A stretch of DNA of 64,000 nt, from positions 164,892 through 228,891 of the forward strand of contig DHNQ01000029.1 of the NCBI GenBank assembly GCA_002409595.1, written 5' to 3'. A program made the translations under genes and the position numbers. Source of the DNA: Dysgonomonas sp. UBA5412. GTDB taxonomy: Bacteria > Bacteroidota > Bacteroidia > Bacteroidales > Dysgonomonadaceae. Positions 1-9,135 of this stretch are shown here, piece after piece. Position 1 is the first letter of the stretch, and every line of letters begins with the position of its first letter. The notes under the pieces are model-generated. The model was not told the origin of the DNA, did no database searches, and saw only the letters and a list, made by a program, of their open reading frames with translations.

Positions 1-902
1 TCCGTACCATTCCATGAGTTTTCGTCATGGTTAGTCAAGAAATTCATTTTATATCCATCCGGACACATAATAGTATCTAACTTTTGCACATACGCCTGAA
101 TATCTTCTGCGTTTTTATTACCTTTATTAACATCAGCCATAAGGTGCATCAATTCCCATGAATAGTTTGTATCAAAGGCATGTTCGAGTAAATCATAATT
201 CTCTGACTCAGCCAACATAAATACGGGTTTTATACTGTCCAACGCAGGACGCACATTATTCCAAAAATCGGTAGGAACTTCGTGAGCCATATCGCAACGG
301 TAACCATCAATATTAAAATCGGCAATCCAATATTTCAACGCATCAAGCATTGCAGCACGCATATCCTTACTCTCATAATTAAGCTCATAGGTATCTGTCC
401 AATCGTAAGGGCTTTTCAATCCGCCGATACTATCTTTCATGTACCAGTCGGGATGCTCTACTGTCCACACATTATCACAGCCAGTATGATTGGCGACCCA
501 ATCAAGAATAACTTTAAAACCTGCTTCATGGGCTTTGTCGACCAAACGCTTAAAATCGTTTTTTGTTCCAAATTCAGGATTTATTTCTTTGTAGTTTTTC
601 ACTGCATAATAACTACCTAATGTTCCTTTTCTATTTTTTTCCGAAATAGGGTGAACGGGCATAAACCACAGTACGTCAACACCCAGTTCTTTTAGTCGGG
701 GCAAATGTTCTTCAAAGGCAGCAAATGTACCTTCTTTTGTATACTGTCTTAGATTGACTTCATATATTACAGCATTACGAGTCCAATCGGGATGATTTAC
801 AGTACATTTTTCGACTACCTTCGCTTCTTCTGCTTGAGGTTTTCTATTGCAAGAAAAACCAATACAGACAAAGGCTATAATAACTAAGATTAATTTATTC
901 AT
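1..902 (-). CDS. Alpha-amylase family lipoprotein (GH13), 3' end outside the window
   Basis: Translated by hand from the ATG at 902-900; about 300 codons are in the window and the C-terminus is missing. It begins with a short hydrophobic signal ending GFS-C (Cys at residue 18), a lipobox, so it should be a membrane-anchored, possibly surface-exposed amylase. GH13 conserved regions are visible in order: DWVANH (about residue 135), GYRCDM with the nucleophile Asp (about 201), the general acid Glu in LAESEN (about 231) and TNHDE (about 292). It is the last visible gene of the minus-strand maltodextrin operon, 27 bp behind the permease. In this setting it probably cuts alpha-1,4-glucans outside or in the periplasm. 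Exact specificity cannot be read from the sequence. Confidence 0.9.
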   Translation of the reverse strand, partial: MNKLILVIIAFVCIGFSCNRKPQAEEAKVVEKCTVNHPDWTRNAVIYEVNLRQYTKEGTFAAFEEHLPRLKELGVDVLWFMPVHPISEKNRKGTLGSYYAVKNYKEINPEFGTKNDFKRLVDKAHEAGFKVILDWVANHTGCDNVWTVEHPDWYMKDSIGGLKSPYDWTDTYELNYESKDMRAAMLDALKYWIADFNIDGYRCDMAHEVPTDFWNNVRPALDSIKPVFMLAESENYDLLEHAFDTNYSWELMHLMADVNKGNKNAEDIQAYVQKLDTIMCPDGYKMNFLTNHDENSWNGT

Positions 903-929
903 CGTATATATAGTTTGAAAAAATAATTA

Positions 930-2261
930 TCATACATTTTCCGGTTTAAGCTCGGATTCGGTTCGGGATTCTTTTATAAACGATACGGCAATAGCCCCTA
1001 GTATAAGAAGCACACCTGCTATCACAAGCATCATTATAGAGCTACCCCCTCCGATATATCTCAATACAACACCTCCGAGTGCAGCGGCAATAATTTGAGG
1101 CAGACAGATAGTTCCATTAAACAAGCCCAGATATGCTCCCATATTCTGCCCCGATAAAGCATTGGTAAGAATGGTAAAAGGCAAAGCCAGCATAGCTGCC
1201 CATGCACAGCCTATAAGCAAATAAGGAATGAATAAAAGATACTGATCGTGAATAAAGACCGTAGAGATAAAACCACATGCTCCCAATACAAGGCTTACCA
1301 CATAAGCTACTTTATGAGACTTGAACAGAGGTAATACCATAGACCAAAAAACAGATCCGATAGCCTGTACTGCAAAAAGGACTCCGACCCAGTTACCGGC
1401 ATCCTGATATTCAGCCGATTTGGCATCTGTTGTATTCCATACCGTATCGGCAATTCCTCCATTAGTATATGTCCACATATACATAAATGCTGCCCAACAA
1501 AAAAATTGAACCAACCCTACTGTCCAGAATACTTTGGGTGCATTTTTAAGTAACTTAATAAAATTGGTTTTTTCTTTTGGCTTTTCTTCTATGCCATGAA
1601 ACTGAGCATATTCGTGGGGCGGCATTTCTTTTACTTTCACAACTGTATAGACAACGCACAACATTAGTATGGCAGCGCCTACATAAAATGAGTAGATCAC
1701 AGAATCGGGGATAACTCCCGCGGCAGCAATATTTGAAATGCCAATCCATGTAAAAATATAAGGGAACAAATAGCCTACCAAACTTCCGGCATTGCAAAGA
1801 AAGCTTTGTACGGAATACGCAAAACCTTTTTGTTTTTCATTTACCATATCGCCTACCAACATTTTGAATGGTTGCATTGCCATATTGATAGAAGTATCCA
1901 GAAACATAAGTGAAACAAGGCCAAAGAGCATTGCTCCTGCAATGGTAAAACTAAAACTTCCGGCATTGGGCAACAAACACATAACAATAATAGAAGCTAA
2001 TGCTCCAATAAAAAGATATGGTATTCGTCGCCCAAAGCGAGTCCAAGTGTGGTCGCTCAAAGTACCGACAATGGGTTGTATAATGATACCCATGAGAGGA
2101 GGGAGTATCCAAAAATAACTCAAGTTGTGAGGATCGGCTCCTAATGTAGCAAAGATACGGCTGATATTGGCGCTCTGTAATGAATAGGCTATTTGTACGC
2201 CAAAGAATCCGAAACTCAAGTTCCAGATTTGCCAAAAGGAAAGGGTCGGTTTTTGTTTCAT
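930..2261 (-). CDS. MFS sugar permease, GPH/SLC45-like (maltodextrin uptake)
   Basis: A 443-residue protein with about twelve hydrophobic segments. The loop after the second segment carries GTLSDHTWTRFGRRIPY, the signature of glycoside-cation symporters related to SLC45 and sucrose carriers. It lies between a LacI regulator and a GH13 lipoprotein in a cluster with malQ and a SusA-like enzyme, so the likely role is proton-coupled import of maltose or short maltodextrins over the inner membrane. The gap to the regulator is 106 bp and holds an inverted repeat (2326-2350). Family is clear; the transported sugar is inferred from neighbours. Confidence 0.88.
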   Translation of the reverse strand: MKQKPTLSFWQIWNLSFGFFGVQIAYSLQSANISRIFATLGADPHNLSYFWILPPLMGIIIQPIVGTLSDHTWTRFGRRIPYLFIGALASIIVMCLLPNAGSFSFTIAGAMLFGLVSLMFLDTSINMAMQPFKMLVGDMVNEKQKGFAYSVQSFLCNAGSLVGYLFPYIFTWIGISNIAAAGVIPDSVIYSFYVGAAILMLCVVYTVVKVKEMPPHEYAQFHGIEEKPKEKTNFIKLLKNAPKVFWTVGLVQFFCWAAFMYMWTYTNGGIADTVWNTTDAKSAEYQDAGNWVGVLFAVQAIGSVFWSMVLPLFKSHKVAYVVSLVLGACGFISTVFIHDQYLLFIPYLLIGCAWAAMLALPFTILTNALSGQNMGAYLGLFNGTICLPQIIAAALGGVVLRYIGGGSSIMMLVIAGVLLILGAIAVSFIKESRTESELKPENV

Positions 2262-2325
2262 GGTATAATCAGGTACTAATTTTATTTTTAGAAATAAGAT
2301 TTATTCAAAGCCTTTTACGATACAC

Positions 2326-2350
2326 TTTTCACAATTTCAGACTGTGAAAA
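2326..2350. repeat. Perfect 8-bp inverted repeat between regulator and permease genes
   Basis: TTTTCACA and TGTGAAAA are separated by 9 bases in the gap between the LacI gene and the permease gene. It is not followed by a T-run on the minus strand, so it is not a typical intrinsic terminator. It could be an mRNA-stabilising hairpin that sets different levels of regulator and permease, or a protein-binding palindrome. Confidence 0.5.
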
Positions 2351-2367
2351 AATAACAGAGTAGCTAT

Positions 2368-3405
2368 TCAGCTAATAAAATCATTGAGCAAAGGCTTTGT
2401 TGTTTCTCTGACGATCAATGATGTTTTTATAATTCTATTTTTACGCGAAACATTATCGGGATTTTCTATTTTCTCCAGCATAAGTCTCATAGCCTCCTCT
2501 CCTACTGTCTTTGGGTGCTGATCCATTGTTGTCAGCATAGGATCAGTGTCCTGAGAGATATTAGAGTTGGAGAATCCACAGATGGAAATATCTTCGGGTA
2601 CTCTCAATTTAAGTCGCTTTGTTGCCAATAGTATGCCTGAGGCAGTATAATCATTCATTGCCATAAAAGCATCCGGACGATGAGGTTCTTGCAATATTTT
2701 CATTGCTTTATCATAACCCAAAGGTTTAGTATCAGCTATGCGCATCAAAGATTCGTCGATAGGAATCTGATATTTGCGAAGGGCATCGAGATAGCCGTTT
2801 TTCCTATTCTTCGATATTTCGAGATGTAATGGGGCTGAAAAGAAAGCAATACGCTTGCATCCTGTGCGTATCATATATTCTACTGCTGTAAATGTACCTG
2901 AATAGTCGTCTACCACAACTTTGTCTGTATCTATTCCGGTGCATATACGATCGAAAAAAATAACAGGGATGTCATTGTCCAACAGTTCCTGATAATGATC
3001 GTAAATAGTAGTAGTCTTGGATTGGGATATCAAGACTCCACACACTCTAGCTTTTATAAGGGTTTGCACATTCCGTATCTCTTTCTGATAATCTTCGGAC
3101 GATTGACAAACAATTACGTGATAATCTTTTTCTTCGGCAATGGTTTCCATACCGGAAAGAACGCCTGAAAAAAAATGATTGGCGAGTTCGGGGACAATAA
3201 CTCCAATTATATTGGTATGCTGTGTTCTCAAACCCAAAGCCAAAGCATTAGGTTTATATTTATACTTTTTGGCATACTCCTGAACCAGTTTTCGGGTTTC
3301 GGGACTAATATCGGGATTATCCTTCAAAGCCCTCGATACTGTCGAGGGCGAGATGTTCAAATCTTTAGCAATATCTTTGATGGTTAACGGCCCTTTTTTC
3401 ATCAT
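2368..3405 (-). CDS. LacI/GalR family transcriptional regulator of the maltodextrin operon
   Basis: 345 residues. The N-terminus is a typical LacI helix-turn-helix (LTIKDIAKDLNISPSTVSRAL, about residues 7-27), then the hinge region and a periplasmic-binding-protein-like effector domain starting at NIIGVIVPE. Encoded inside the operon, 32 bp after the SusA-like gene, so it is probably autoregulated. A palindrome matching the general LacI-family operator pattern TGnAAnCGnTTnCA is found at 8105-8118 in front of malQ, the first gene of the operon, and is its most likely target. Effector is probably maltose or a maltodextrin; this is inference from context. Confidence 0.93.
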   Translation of the reverse strand: MMKKGPLTIKDIAKDLNISPSTVSRALKDNPDISPETRKLVQEYAKKYKYKPNALALGLRTQHTNIIGVIVPELANHFFSGVLSGMETIAEEKDYHVIVCQSSEDYQKEIRNVQTLIKARVCGVLISQSKTTTIYDHYQELLDNDIPVIFFDRICTGIDTDKVVVDDYSGTFTAVEYMIRTGCKRIAFFSAPLHLEISKNRKNGYLDALRKYQIPIDESLMRIADTKPLGYDKAMKILQEPHRPDAFMAMNDYTASGILLATKRLKLRVPEDISICGFSNSNISQDTDPMLTTMDQHPKTVGEEAMRLMLEKIENPDNVSRKNRIIKTSLIVRETTKPLLNDFIS

Positions 3406-3437
3406 CTATCAGATTGTACTCTTTTTTATAAAAGTAG

Positions 3438-5282
3438 TCAAAATTCAAATATCAAAACGCCTCTTGCATCAATAGTCAGAGTGTTATTATTTAAGTTTAA
3501 AATATTTTCACTGATAATATCTTTAGCCTGACTTGTCGGTAAAATCTCTCTGTAAGCATCGAGATTAATTTCTTTCCTCGAATCTGTACCACTAAGAAAG
3601 ACGACAACTGATTTTCCATTATATTTACGTTCATATACATATACGCCATTGGTAGGGGCAAAGTGCTTTAATGTTCCTTTCGAGATGGCTTCGTTTCCTT
3701 TGCGCCATTGCAGCAATTTGCGAACATAATTAAATGCTTCTTTCTGATTTGAAGAACGATTGTCGGCTATAAAAAGATTTTCCTTATCGTCAGCCCATCC
3801 TCCGGGAAAGTTGCGACGCAAATAGCCGTCACCCTCACTCTTGTCAGCAGCCATTAGAATCTCTGTTCCGTAATATATTTCGGGAATACCACGAGTTGTC
3901 AGCAGAAAAGCTAAAGCTTGTTTGTAACGATTCAGATTAGAGGTTTGCTCTGTTGTTTTATAAAATCGGGATGTATCATGGTTATCCAAAAATATAAGAA
4001 GCTCGTGTGGATTTGCGTAAACAAAATCTTGTCCCAGATATTCATAAATACGAGACAGTCCCTTATCCCATGAAGTTTCTTCATCAAAAGCATTTTCCAT
4101 TACTCCCATCAAGGGAAAGTCCATCACACAGCGAAGATTCGAATTGCGAGGAGCAGACAGTTTGCTGTCTTTTTGCCAAAAAGAAACAGCAACATTGTTT
4201 GTCAACCATGTTTCACCTACAATATTAAAGTCAGGATATTCTTCAGTTACCTCCTTGCACCAATGAGACATCATATCGTAGTCGGCATACGGGTGCGTAT
4301 CTTGACGAATACCATCTATTCCGGCATACTCTATCCACCAAATACTGTTTTGGATAAGATATTTAGCAACATGCCTGTTACGTTGGTTAAGATCGGGCAT
4401 TGTTTCTACAAACCAACCATCAAGAGCCAGCTTTTTATCGTAAGCCGAAGCATATGGATCGTGCTGAACGGTTGTCTTATAACTGGTCTGCACATATTTA
4501 TCTGAATAATTAAACCAATCCTTTGAAGGTTTATCTGTAAAGAAAAAATGTTCGCTTCCACAGTGATTAAAGATCATATCCATTACAACTTTCATTCCTT
4601 TGGCATGTGACCTGTTAACTAAATTGGCAAATTCTTCATTAGAACCAAAGCGGCGATCTACTTTATAATAGTCGGTGGTGGCATATCCGTGATATGAACC
4701 TTCAGGCATATCATTTTCTAAAACCGGATTGAGCCATATAGCTGTAACTCCGAGATCTTGAATATAATCCAAATGATTTTCAATACCTCTAAAATCTCCT
4801 CCATGACGGGCATACTGATCGTTTCGGTTTACTTTAGCTTCACGCATGCCTTTTATCACATCATTCGATGTATCTCCATTAGAAAAACGATCGGGCATAA
4901 TCAGATATAATACATCACTACTATTGAATCCGACACGATCTGCCGATCCGGCTTTGCGTTGCTTTAATTCGTAAGGTATTATTTTTTTATCTTTTCCTTT
5001 TTGAAGAATAATATCAAACTTCTCAGGCTGAGCCGAAGTTAGATCCAAATAAAGAATCAAATAATTAGAATTTTCCAGTTCTACTACCTCTTCCAGATTC
5101 GCTGTTTTAGATGTGATACTGACATCTGATTTGGATATATTCGTGCCGTATATCATAATCTGCAACTCGGTATTTTTCATCCCTGCCCACCAAAAAGCAG
5201 GGTCGACAGTTTTAATATCTATTGCAAATATTGAACTGCTTATAAATACAAAGAGTAAGAGTATTAAATAGTTTTTTTTCAT
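3438..5282 (-). CDS. susA: Neopullulanase/cyclomaltodextrinase-like alpha-amylase (SusA-like, GH13)
   Basis: 614 residues, about the length of Bacteroides SusA. A cleavable signal peptide (about residues 1-20, ending IFA) predicts a periplasmic enzyme. Residues about 25-110 look like the N-terminal beta domain of cyclomaltodextrinases, followed by the catalytic barrel. GH13 motifs: DMIFNHC (about 236), DGIRQDTH with the nucleophile Asp (about 326), VGETW with the acid Glu (about 355) and LDNHDTSRF (about 432). It should split imported maltodextrins or cyclodextrins before transport by the neighbouring permease. It follows malQ after 24 bp. The family is secure; the symbol is by resemblance. 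Confidence 0.92.
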   Translation of the reverse strand: MKKNYLILLLFVFISSSIFAIDIKTVDPAFWWAGMKNTELQIMIYGTNISKSDVSITSKTANLEEVVELENSNYLILYLDLTSAQPEKFDIILQKGKDKKIIPYELKQRKAGSADRVGFNSSDVLYLIMPDRFSNGDTSNDVIKGMREAKVNRNDQYARHGGDFRGIENHLDYIQDLGVTAIWLNPVLENDMPEGSYHGYATTDYYKVDRRFGSNEEFANLVNRSHAKGMKVVMDMIFNHCGSEHFFFTDKPSKDWFNYSDKYVQTSYKTTVQHDPYASAYDKKLALDGWFVETMPDLNQRNRHVAKYLIQNSIWWIEYAGIDGIRQDTHPYADYDMMSHWCKEVTEEYPDFNIVGETWLTNNVAVSFWQKDSKLSAPRNSNLRCVMDFPLMGVMENAFDEETSWDKGLSRIYEYLGQDFVYANPHELLIFLDNHDTSRFYKTTEQTSNLNRYKQALAFLLTTRGIPEIYYGTEILMAADKSEGDGYLRRNFPGGWADDKENLFIADNRSSNQKEAFNYVRKLLQWRKGNEAISKGTLKHFAPTNGVYVYERKYNGKSVVVFLSGTDSRKEINLDAYREILPTSQAKDIISENILNLNNNTLTIDARGVLIFEF

Positions 5283-5306
5283 GGATAATAATATTTCGGT
5301 TTTTAT

Positions 5307-7982
5307 TTATTTTCTGCCGGATGATTCCATCATAGATATCAAACGATTATTAAAGTCCCTAGCAGACAGAAGTTCCTCCAATGTCAGATGCATACGATAG
5401 CGCCAATAATGCTGTGCTACTGCCGGAATATTAATCCGTTCTGCCTCTGCATCGGGTCGTTTTATTTTATCATCTATCGACAACCAGTCTTGAAGAGGTA
5501 ATATCGCCAACATAGACGGAGAATTGAGATGATTGGTTATTATCTGCCAACATATATCCGATGTACATTCTTCGGGTGCTGCACCTTGTTTCCATAATAC
5601 CTGATTGTAATAGGTCTGAGTCACATTCCGATCTTCTTTCCACCACAGCCTCAAAGGTGGCATATCGTGAGTAGATGTGGTGCAAACACTCAAATAAGGC
5701 AAGTGCTGCAAGCTATTGAACAATACTCCGCGCTCTTTGGGCATGCGTTCTATTTCAAGGCTTAATATCTGTAATTCATTCATTACCGAAGGCACAGATG
5801 CGGGAACCATACCCAAATCTTCGCCACAAACCAGCATAGAGGTGGAGGCTATAAGGCTCGGCAATTTTTTCATCGCCTCATCGCGCCAAAACTGAGAATG
5901 GCGATTATAAAAGAAGTCGTCATACAACCGATTGAAAGCAACTTTGGCTACATCATCTAGGTCTTTGTACGAATAACTGTACTGTGCTGTTATTCGGGGA
6001 TGGTATTTGTCAGGTTGTCGTTTGTCTTTTATAAAAAGGACTTCATTACATAGGCTGTACAATCCATCGCGTATGCGAATGCTTTTCGGATCTTGACAAC
6101 CTTCGAATAGTTGTTTTATTTTTATCTGAGTATTACAATTATCTTTCAGCTCGTAGCGTTGCCACGAAATGGCTTTCAAATATTGGGCTATCACTTCCTG
6201 CCTATACTCGCCAAAGACTTCACCAAGAAAATGCTCGTGTATATACGGGTTAGTCATTCTATATTCATCAAACCACATGCCGGATGAAAGTATCTCGTCT
6301 CTGGTCAATGGCAATGCAGGACTAAAATAACCTAAAAGCCCTTGAACGGAAGACAATGGAATTTCCCAAATACGGAAAAAGCCGAGTATATGATCTATAC
6401 GATAGGCATCGAAGTAATCAGACATTTTGCGAAATCGCTTTACCCACCATTGATAATCGTCCTTTGCCATTTCATCCCAATTGTAGGTCGGGAATCCCCA
6501 ATTCTGACCAAAGAAGGAGAAATCATCGGGCGGTGCTCCGGTCTGCACATCCAAATTGAACAAATGAGGTTCTATCCAAGCATCTACACTATTGCGGCTA
6601 ATTCCGATAGGTATATCGCCTTTCAGAATTACATTATTGGCATGTGCATATTCTTTGACTTCGACTAACTGCTTGTGCAACAGATATTGGGTAAAACATA
6701 GTAAGTCCACGCACTGTTTCATATCGTTGCCGGTGCGGTAGCTTTTATTGAGCTTTGCCCTATCAAAGGTACTGTATGTCTTCCATCGTCGATAATCGGC
6801 TGTTTTATATTTATCTCTCAGATAAGAAAAGCAAGCATAAGGAAAGAGCCACTCCTCATTTTGCATATAAAAATCTTTATAAGCATCACTTTTCAAGATA
6901 GTTGTAGCCGACTCACTGAACAAATCTTTTATATACCTCCATTTCAACTCCATTACCTTGTTGTAGTCTATCTCTTTGAGATCGTTTAACCTTTTGGCTT
7001 CCTGCATATATCCGTCAAAGAGTTTTTCGTCTTGCAATGGATACGCTTTCAATCCTAAATAGAGTGGATGTAGGGCATAGATAGAAATCGCATTATAAGG
7101 ATATGAATCTGTCCATGTATGTGTGATTGTTGTATCATTGATCGGTAGTACCTGAATTACCTTTTGTCCGGTAAGCGCAGCCCAGTCAACCATCTTTTTC
7201 AGATCAAAAAACTCTCCAACGCCGAAGCTGTCATTTGTCCGTAAAGAAAAAACAGGAATGGCTACTCCTGATGCTTTCCAGTTCATCCAACCATAGCGAT
7301 AGATTAACGATTCCACTTTTACTATATCTTTGCTCTTATCTACTGAGAGTGGAAGCAAAACCCGATTATTGCCCTCGTCCCAATGGACTATTTTTTTCGA
7401 TGAATTGTCATAAATAGCCAACTTATATTCTTGTGGCGATGTTATTAGAGTTGCATCTAAGGCTATTTGCCACAGACCGTTTTTTACGGGTGTCAATTCC
7501 AAAGCCTTTTCTGTTTTCCAATCACCAAATAGGAATGAACCTCCGCAAAGAATTAGTTTTTGATTCTTCTTTACGTACGAACAGGATACATTGAGTAAGA
7601 TGGTTTGTTTTAAATATTTAGAGATTGGTTTATATTGATGAGAAAAAAAACTACTCAAAAATCCGGATGTATGTAAATATCTTTGAGTGGGAGCATCATA
7701 CCAAACATCTTCTACCTCGAAATCTTTATGCCGATCAAGCTTCAAATAATGAGGATTGCCCCATTCTTTGCAAACAAAAGTATTCTTATCTTTTACAAAA
7801 TAGTAATATTCTACTTCGTCTACTCCATCAATCTCCGCCTCTATCGCCCAAAGAGATGGGGATATATTTATCATCGGTAGAGCCTTAGCCTCATCCCAAT
7901 TGCCAAAAGCAGATACAGAACCACAGATATATAATGTTTGTCCCCAATTGGCATGATAATCAATAAGTAGTTTTATATTCAT
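5307..7982 (-). CDS. malQ: 4-alpha-glucanotransferase (amylomaltase, GH77) with two N-terminal CBM20 domains
   Basis: 891 residues, much longer than the roughly 500-700 of most bacterial MalQ. The extra length is N-terminal: two starch-binding-like CBM20 modules (about residues 1-100 and 127-230), the layout of plant DPE2. The GH77 core shows the nucleophile in YRIDHILGFFRIW (about 530), the acid in CGEDLG (about 720) and THDMPPLRLWW (about 772). No signal peptide, so cytoplasmic; it should disproportionate maltose and maltodextrins taken up by the permease. First gene of the minus-strand operon; a LacI-type operator lies 123-136 bp upstream of its ATG. Confidence 0.95.
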   Translation of the reverse strand: MNIKLLIDYHANWGQTLYICGSVSAFGNWDEAKALPMINISPSLWAIEAEIDGVDEVEYYYFVKDKNTFVCKEWGNPHYLKLDRHKDFEVEDVWYDAPTQRYLHTSGFLSSFFSHQYKPISKYLKQTILLNVSCSYVKKNQKLILCGGSFLFGDWKTEKALELTPVKNGLWQIALDATLITSPQEYKLAIYDNSSKKIVHWDEGNNRVLLPLSVDKSKDIVKVESLIYRYGWMNWKASGVAIPVFSLRTNDSFGVGEFFDLKKMVDWAALTGQKVIQVLPINDTTITHTWTDSYPYNAISIYALHPLYLGLKAYPLQDEKLFDGYMQEAKRLNDLKEIDYNKVMELKWRYIKDLFSESATTILKSDAYKDFYMQNEEWLFPYACFSYLRDKYKTADYRRWKTYSTFDRAKLNKSYRTGNDMKQCVDLLCFTQYLLHKQLVEVKEYAHANNVILKGDIPIGISRNSVDAWIEPHLFNLDVQTGAPPDDFSFFGQNWGFPTYNWDEMAKDDYQWWVKRFRKMSDYFDAYRIDHILGFFRIWEIPLSSVQGLLGYFSPALPLTRDEILSSGMWFDEYRMTNPYIHEHFLGEVFGEYRQEVIAQYLKAISWQRYELKDNCNTQIKIKQLFEGCQDPKSIRIRDGLYSLCNEVLFIKDKRQPDKYHPRITAQYSYSYKDLDDVAKVAFNRLYDDFFYNRHSQFWRDEAMKKLPSLIASTSMLVCGEDLGMVPASVPSVMNELQILSLEIERMPKERGVLFNSLQHLPYLSVCTTSTHDMPPLRLWWKEDRNVTQTYYNQVLWKQGAAPEECTSDICWQIITNHLNSPSMLAILPLQDWLSIDDKIKRPDAEAERINIPAVAQHYWRYRMHLTLEELLSARDFNNRLISMMESSGRK

Positions 7983-8104
7983 TACAAATGTTATTATGGT
8001 TCGATTAGATTTAATTTTCTCTTAAAATAATATTAAGTATAACAAATCTACATATTTATACAGAAGAACTATTTAAGAGGTTTTAGTTTTAATTCAAAAT
8101 AGTC

Positions 8105-8118
8105 TGCAAACGATTGCA
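8105..8118. promoter_or_regulatory. Candidate LacI-family operator
   Basis: TGCAAACGATTGCA has 5-bp arms TGCAA/TTGCA around a central CG and fits the general LacI-family operator pattern TGnAAnCGnTTnCA at every fixed position. It is located upstream of malQ, the first gene of an operon that encodes its own LacI regulator. If malQ uses the box at 8155-8162 the site would block elongation just after the start; if it uses 8043-8050 the site would sit upstream, as for an activator. Confidence 0.65.
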
Positions 8119-8306
8119 TGATCAAGCGAAGACCGTCTATTCTTATTCCATTTACAAATATATTTTTGGTTTATCTATAAAGAATATATTTAAGGGTAAA
8201 AAAAATTAGAGAAAAAAGAACAATTGATAAAACAAGGCAAAAACTGTACAAGTTTGTCATTTTTTAGTTAAAATAAAAATGCTTATCGCTTATCGTGAAA
8301 AACCTC

Positions 8307-8314
8307 TATCTTTG
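8307..8314 (+). promoter_or_regulatory. Promoter -7 box (TATCTTTG) of the ThrE-like pair
   Basis: Matches the Bacteroidetes -7 consensus TAnnTTTG and ends 26 bp before the ATG at 8341. No good TTG is seen at the expected -33 distance. Its position argues against the in-frame TTG at 8323 as the start, since that lies at about the transcript start. Confidence 0.5.
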
Positions 8315-8340
8315 TATCTGAATTGCATTACGAAGGAAAA

Positions 8341-9135
8341 ATGCCGGAAATAAAAGAACGCGAAAAGATATCGGCTCAACGATTTGCCGATTTGGTGTTG
8401 GAAATAGGAACATTTATGCTTGCTTCGGGAGCGCATTGCGGACGATTGAACAGTAATCTCAACCGCCTTGCCTCTACATGGGAATTTGAGATGGATATGA
8501 GTCCTACTTTCAATGGACTGACAGTGACGGCAAAGGATATGAACGATCCTCAGAATACTGTTACCAGCTATAAAAGCTCTCCACCTCATAGTGTTCATCT
8601 GTCAATGCTAACCGACATATCGCATATGTCGTGGAAAGTGCAAGAGGAAAAATGGAGTATATTGCAAGTAGAAAATGAGTTTGCACGTATAAAGTCTAAA
8701 CCTTATTATAAAAATATAGTAGTAGCCGTTGCAGTAGGTTTTTCTTGTGCCGGACTATGCCTATTCTCATCGGGAGATGAAAAGAATGCTTTTATCGCAT
8801 TCATTGGAGCTTTTATCGGCTTTCTGGTAAAAAGTCTATTCAGTAAAAAGAGATTTAACCCAATGATAGGAATCGGCATAGCTGCATTTGTAACAACACT
8901 CATCACCGGTTTTGCTCAAATGCATGGGATCGGGCTACACCCGCAGGCTGCGATGGCTACAGCCGTGTTATATCTTATCCCCGGCGTACCTCTTATAAAC
9001 TGTGTTATCGACCTGATAGAAGGATATTTATCTTCTGCGATAAACAGAGCCTTGTTCGGAGGGTTCATTCTATTATGTATTGCCGCCGGTATGACATTAT
9101 GTATCACGCTAATAGGCATAAATAATTTTCAGTAA
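8341..9135 (+). CDS. ThrE/YjjP-like exporter subunit (DUF1212)
   Basis: 264 residues from the ATG at 8341, preceded by GAAGGA; an in-frame TTG 18 bp upstream is less likely. The N-terminal half is soluble and contains the family-typical stretch around LASGAHCGRLNSNL (residues about 25-38); the second half has about five membrane segments. This is the large half of the threonine/serine exporter ThrE family, encoded as a two-gene pair as for E. coli YjjP/YjjB, which have been linked to succinate export. The stop overlaps the next start (TAATG), so the pair is translationally coupled. Substrate unknown here. Confidence 0.85.
   Translation: MPEIKEREKISAQRFADLVLEIGTFMLASGAHCGRLNSNLNRLASTWEFEMDMSPTFNGLTVTAKDMNDPQNTVTSYKSSPPHSVHLSMLTDISHMSWKVQEEKWSILQVENEFARIKSKPYYKNIVVAVAVGFSCAGLCLFSSGDEKNAFIAFIGAFIGFLVKSLFSKKRFNPMIGIGIAAFVTTLITGFAQMHGIGLHPQAAMATAVLYLIPGVPLINCVIDLIEGYLSSAINRALFGGFILLCIAAGMTLCITLIGINNFQ

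Larger units (their letters stand above)
7983..8340. other. Divergent regulatory region between malQ and the ThrE-like pair
   Basis: A very AT-rich stretch of 358 bp with no convincing ORF. It holds the palindrome at 8105-8118, two minus-strand sequences fitting the TAnnTTTG box (complements of 8043-8050 and 8155-8162) as candidate malQ promoters, and a plus-strand TATCTTTG at 8307-8314 for the divergent gene. CTTATCG occurs twice in tandem near 8282-8295. Confidence 0.6.
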
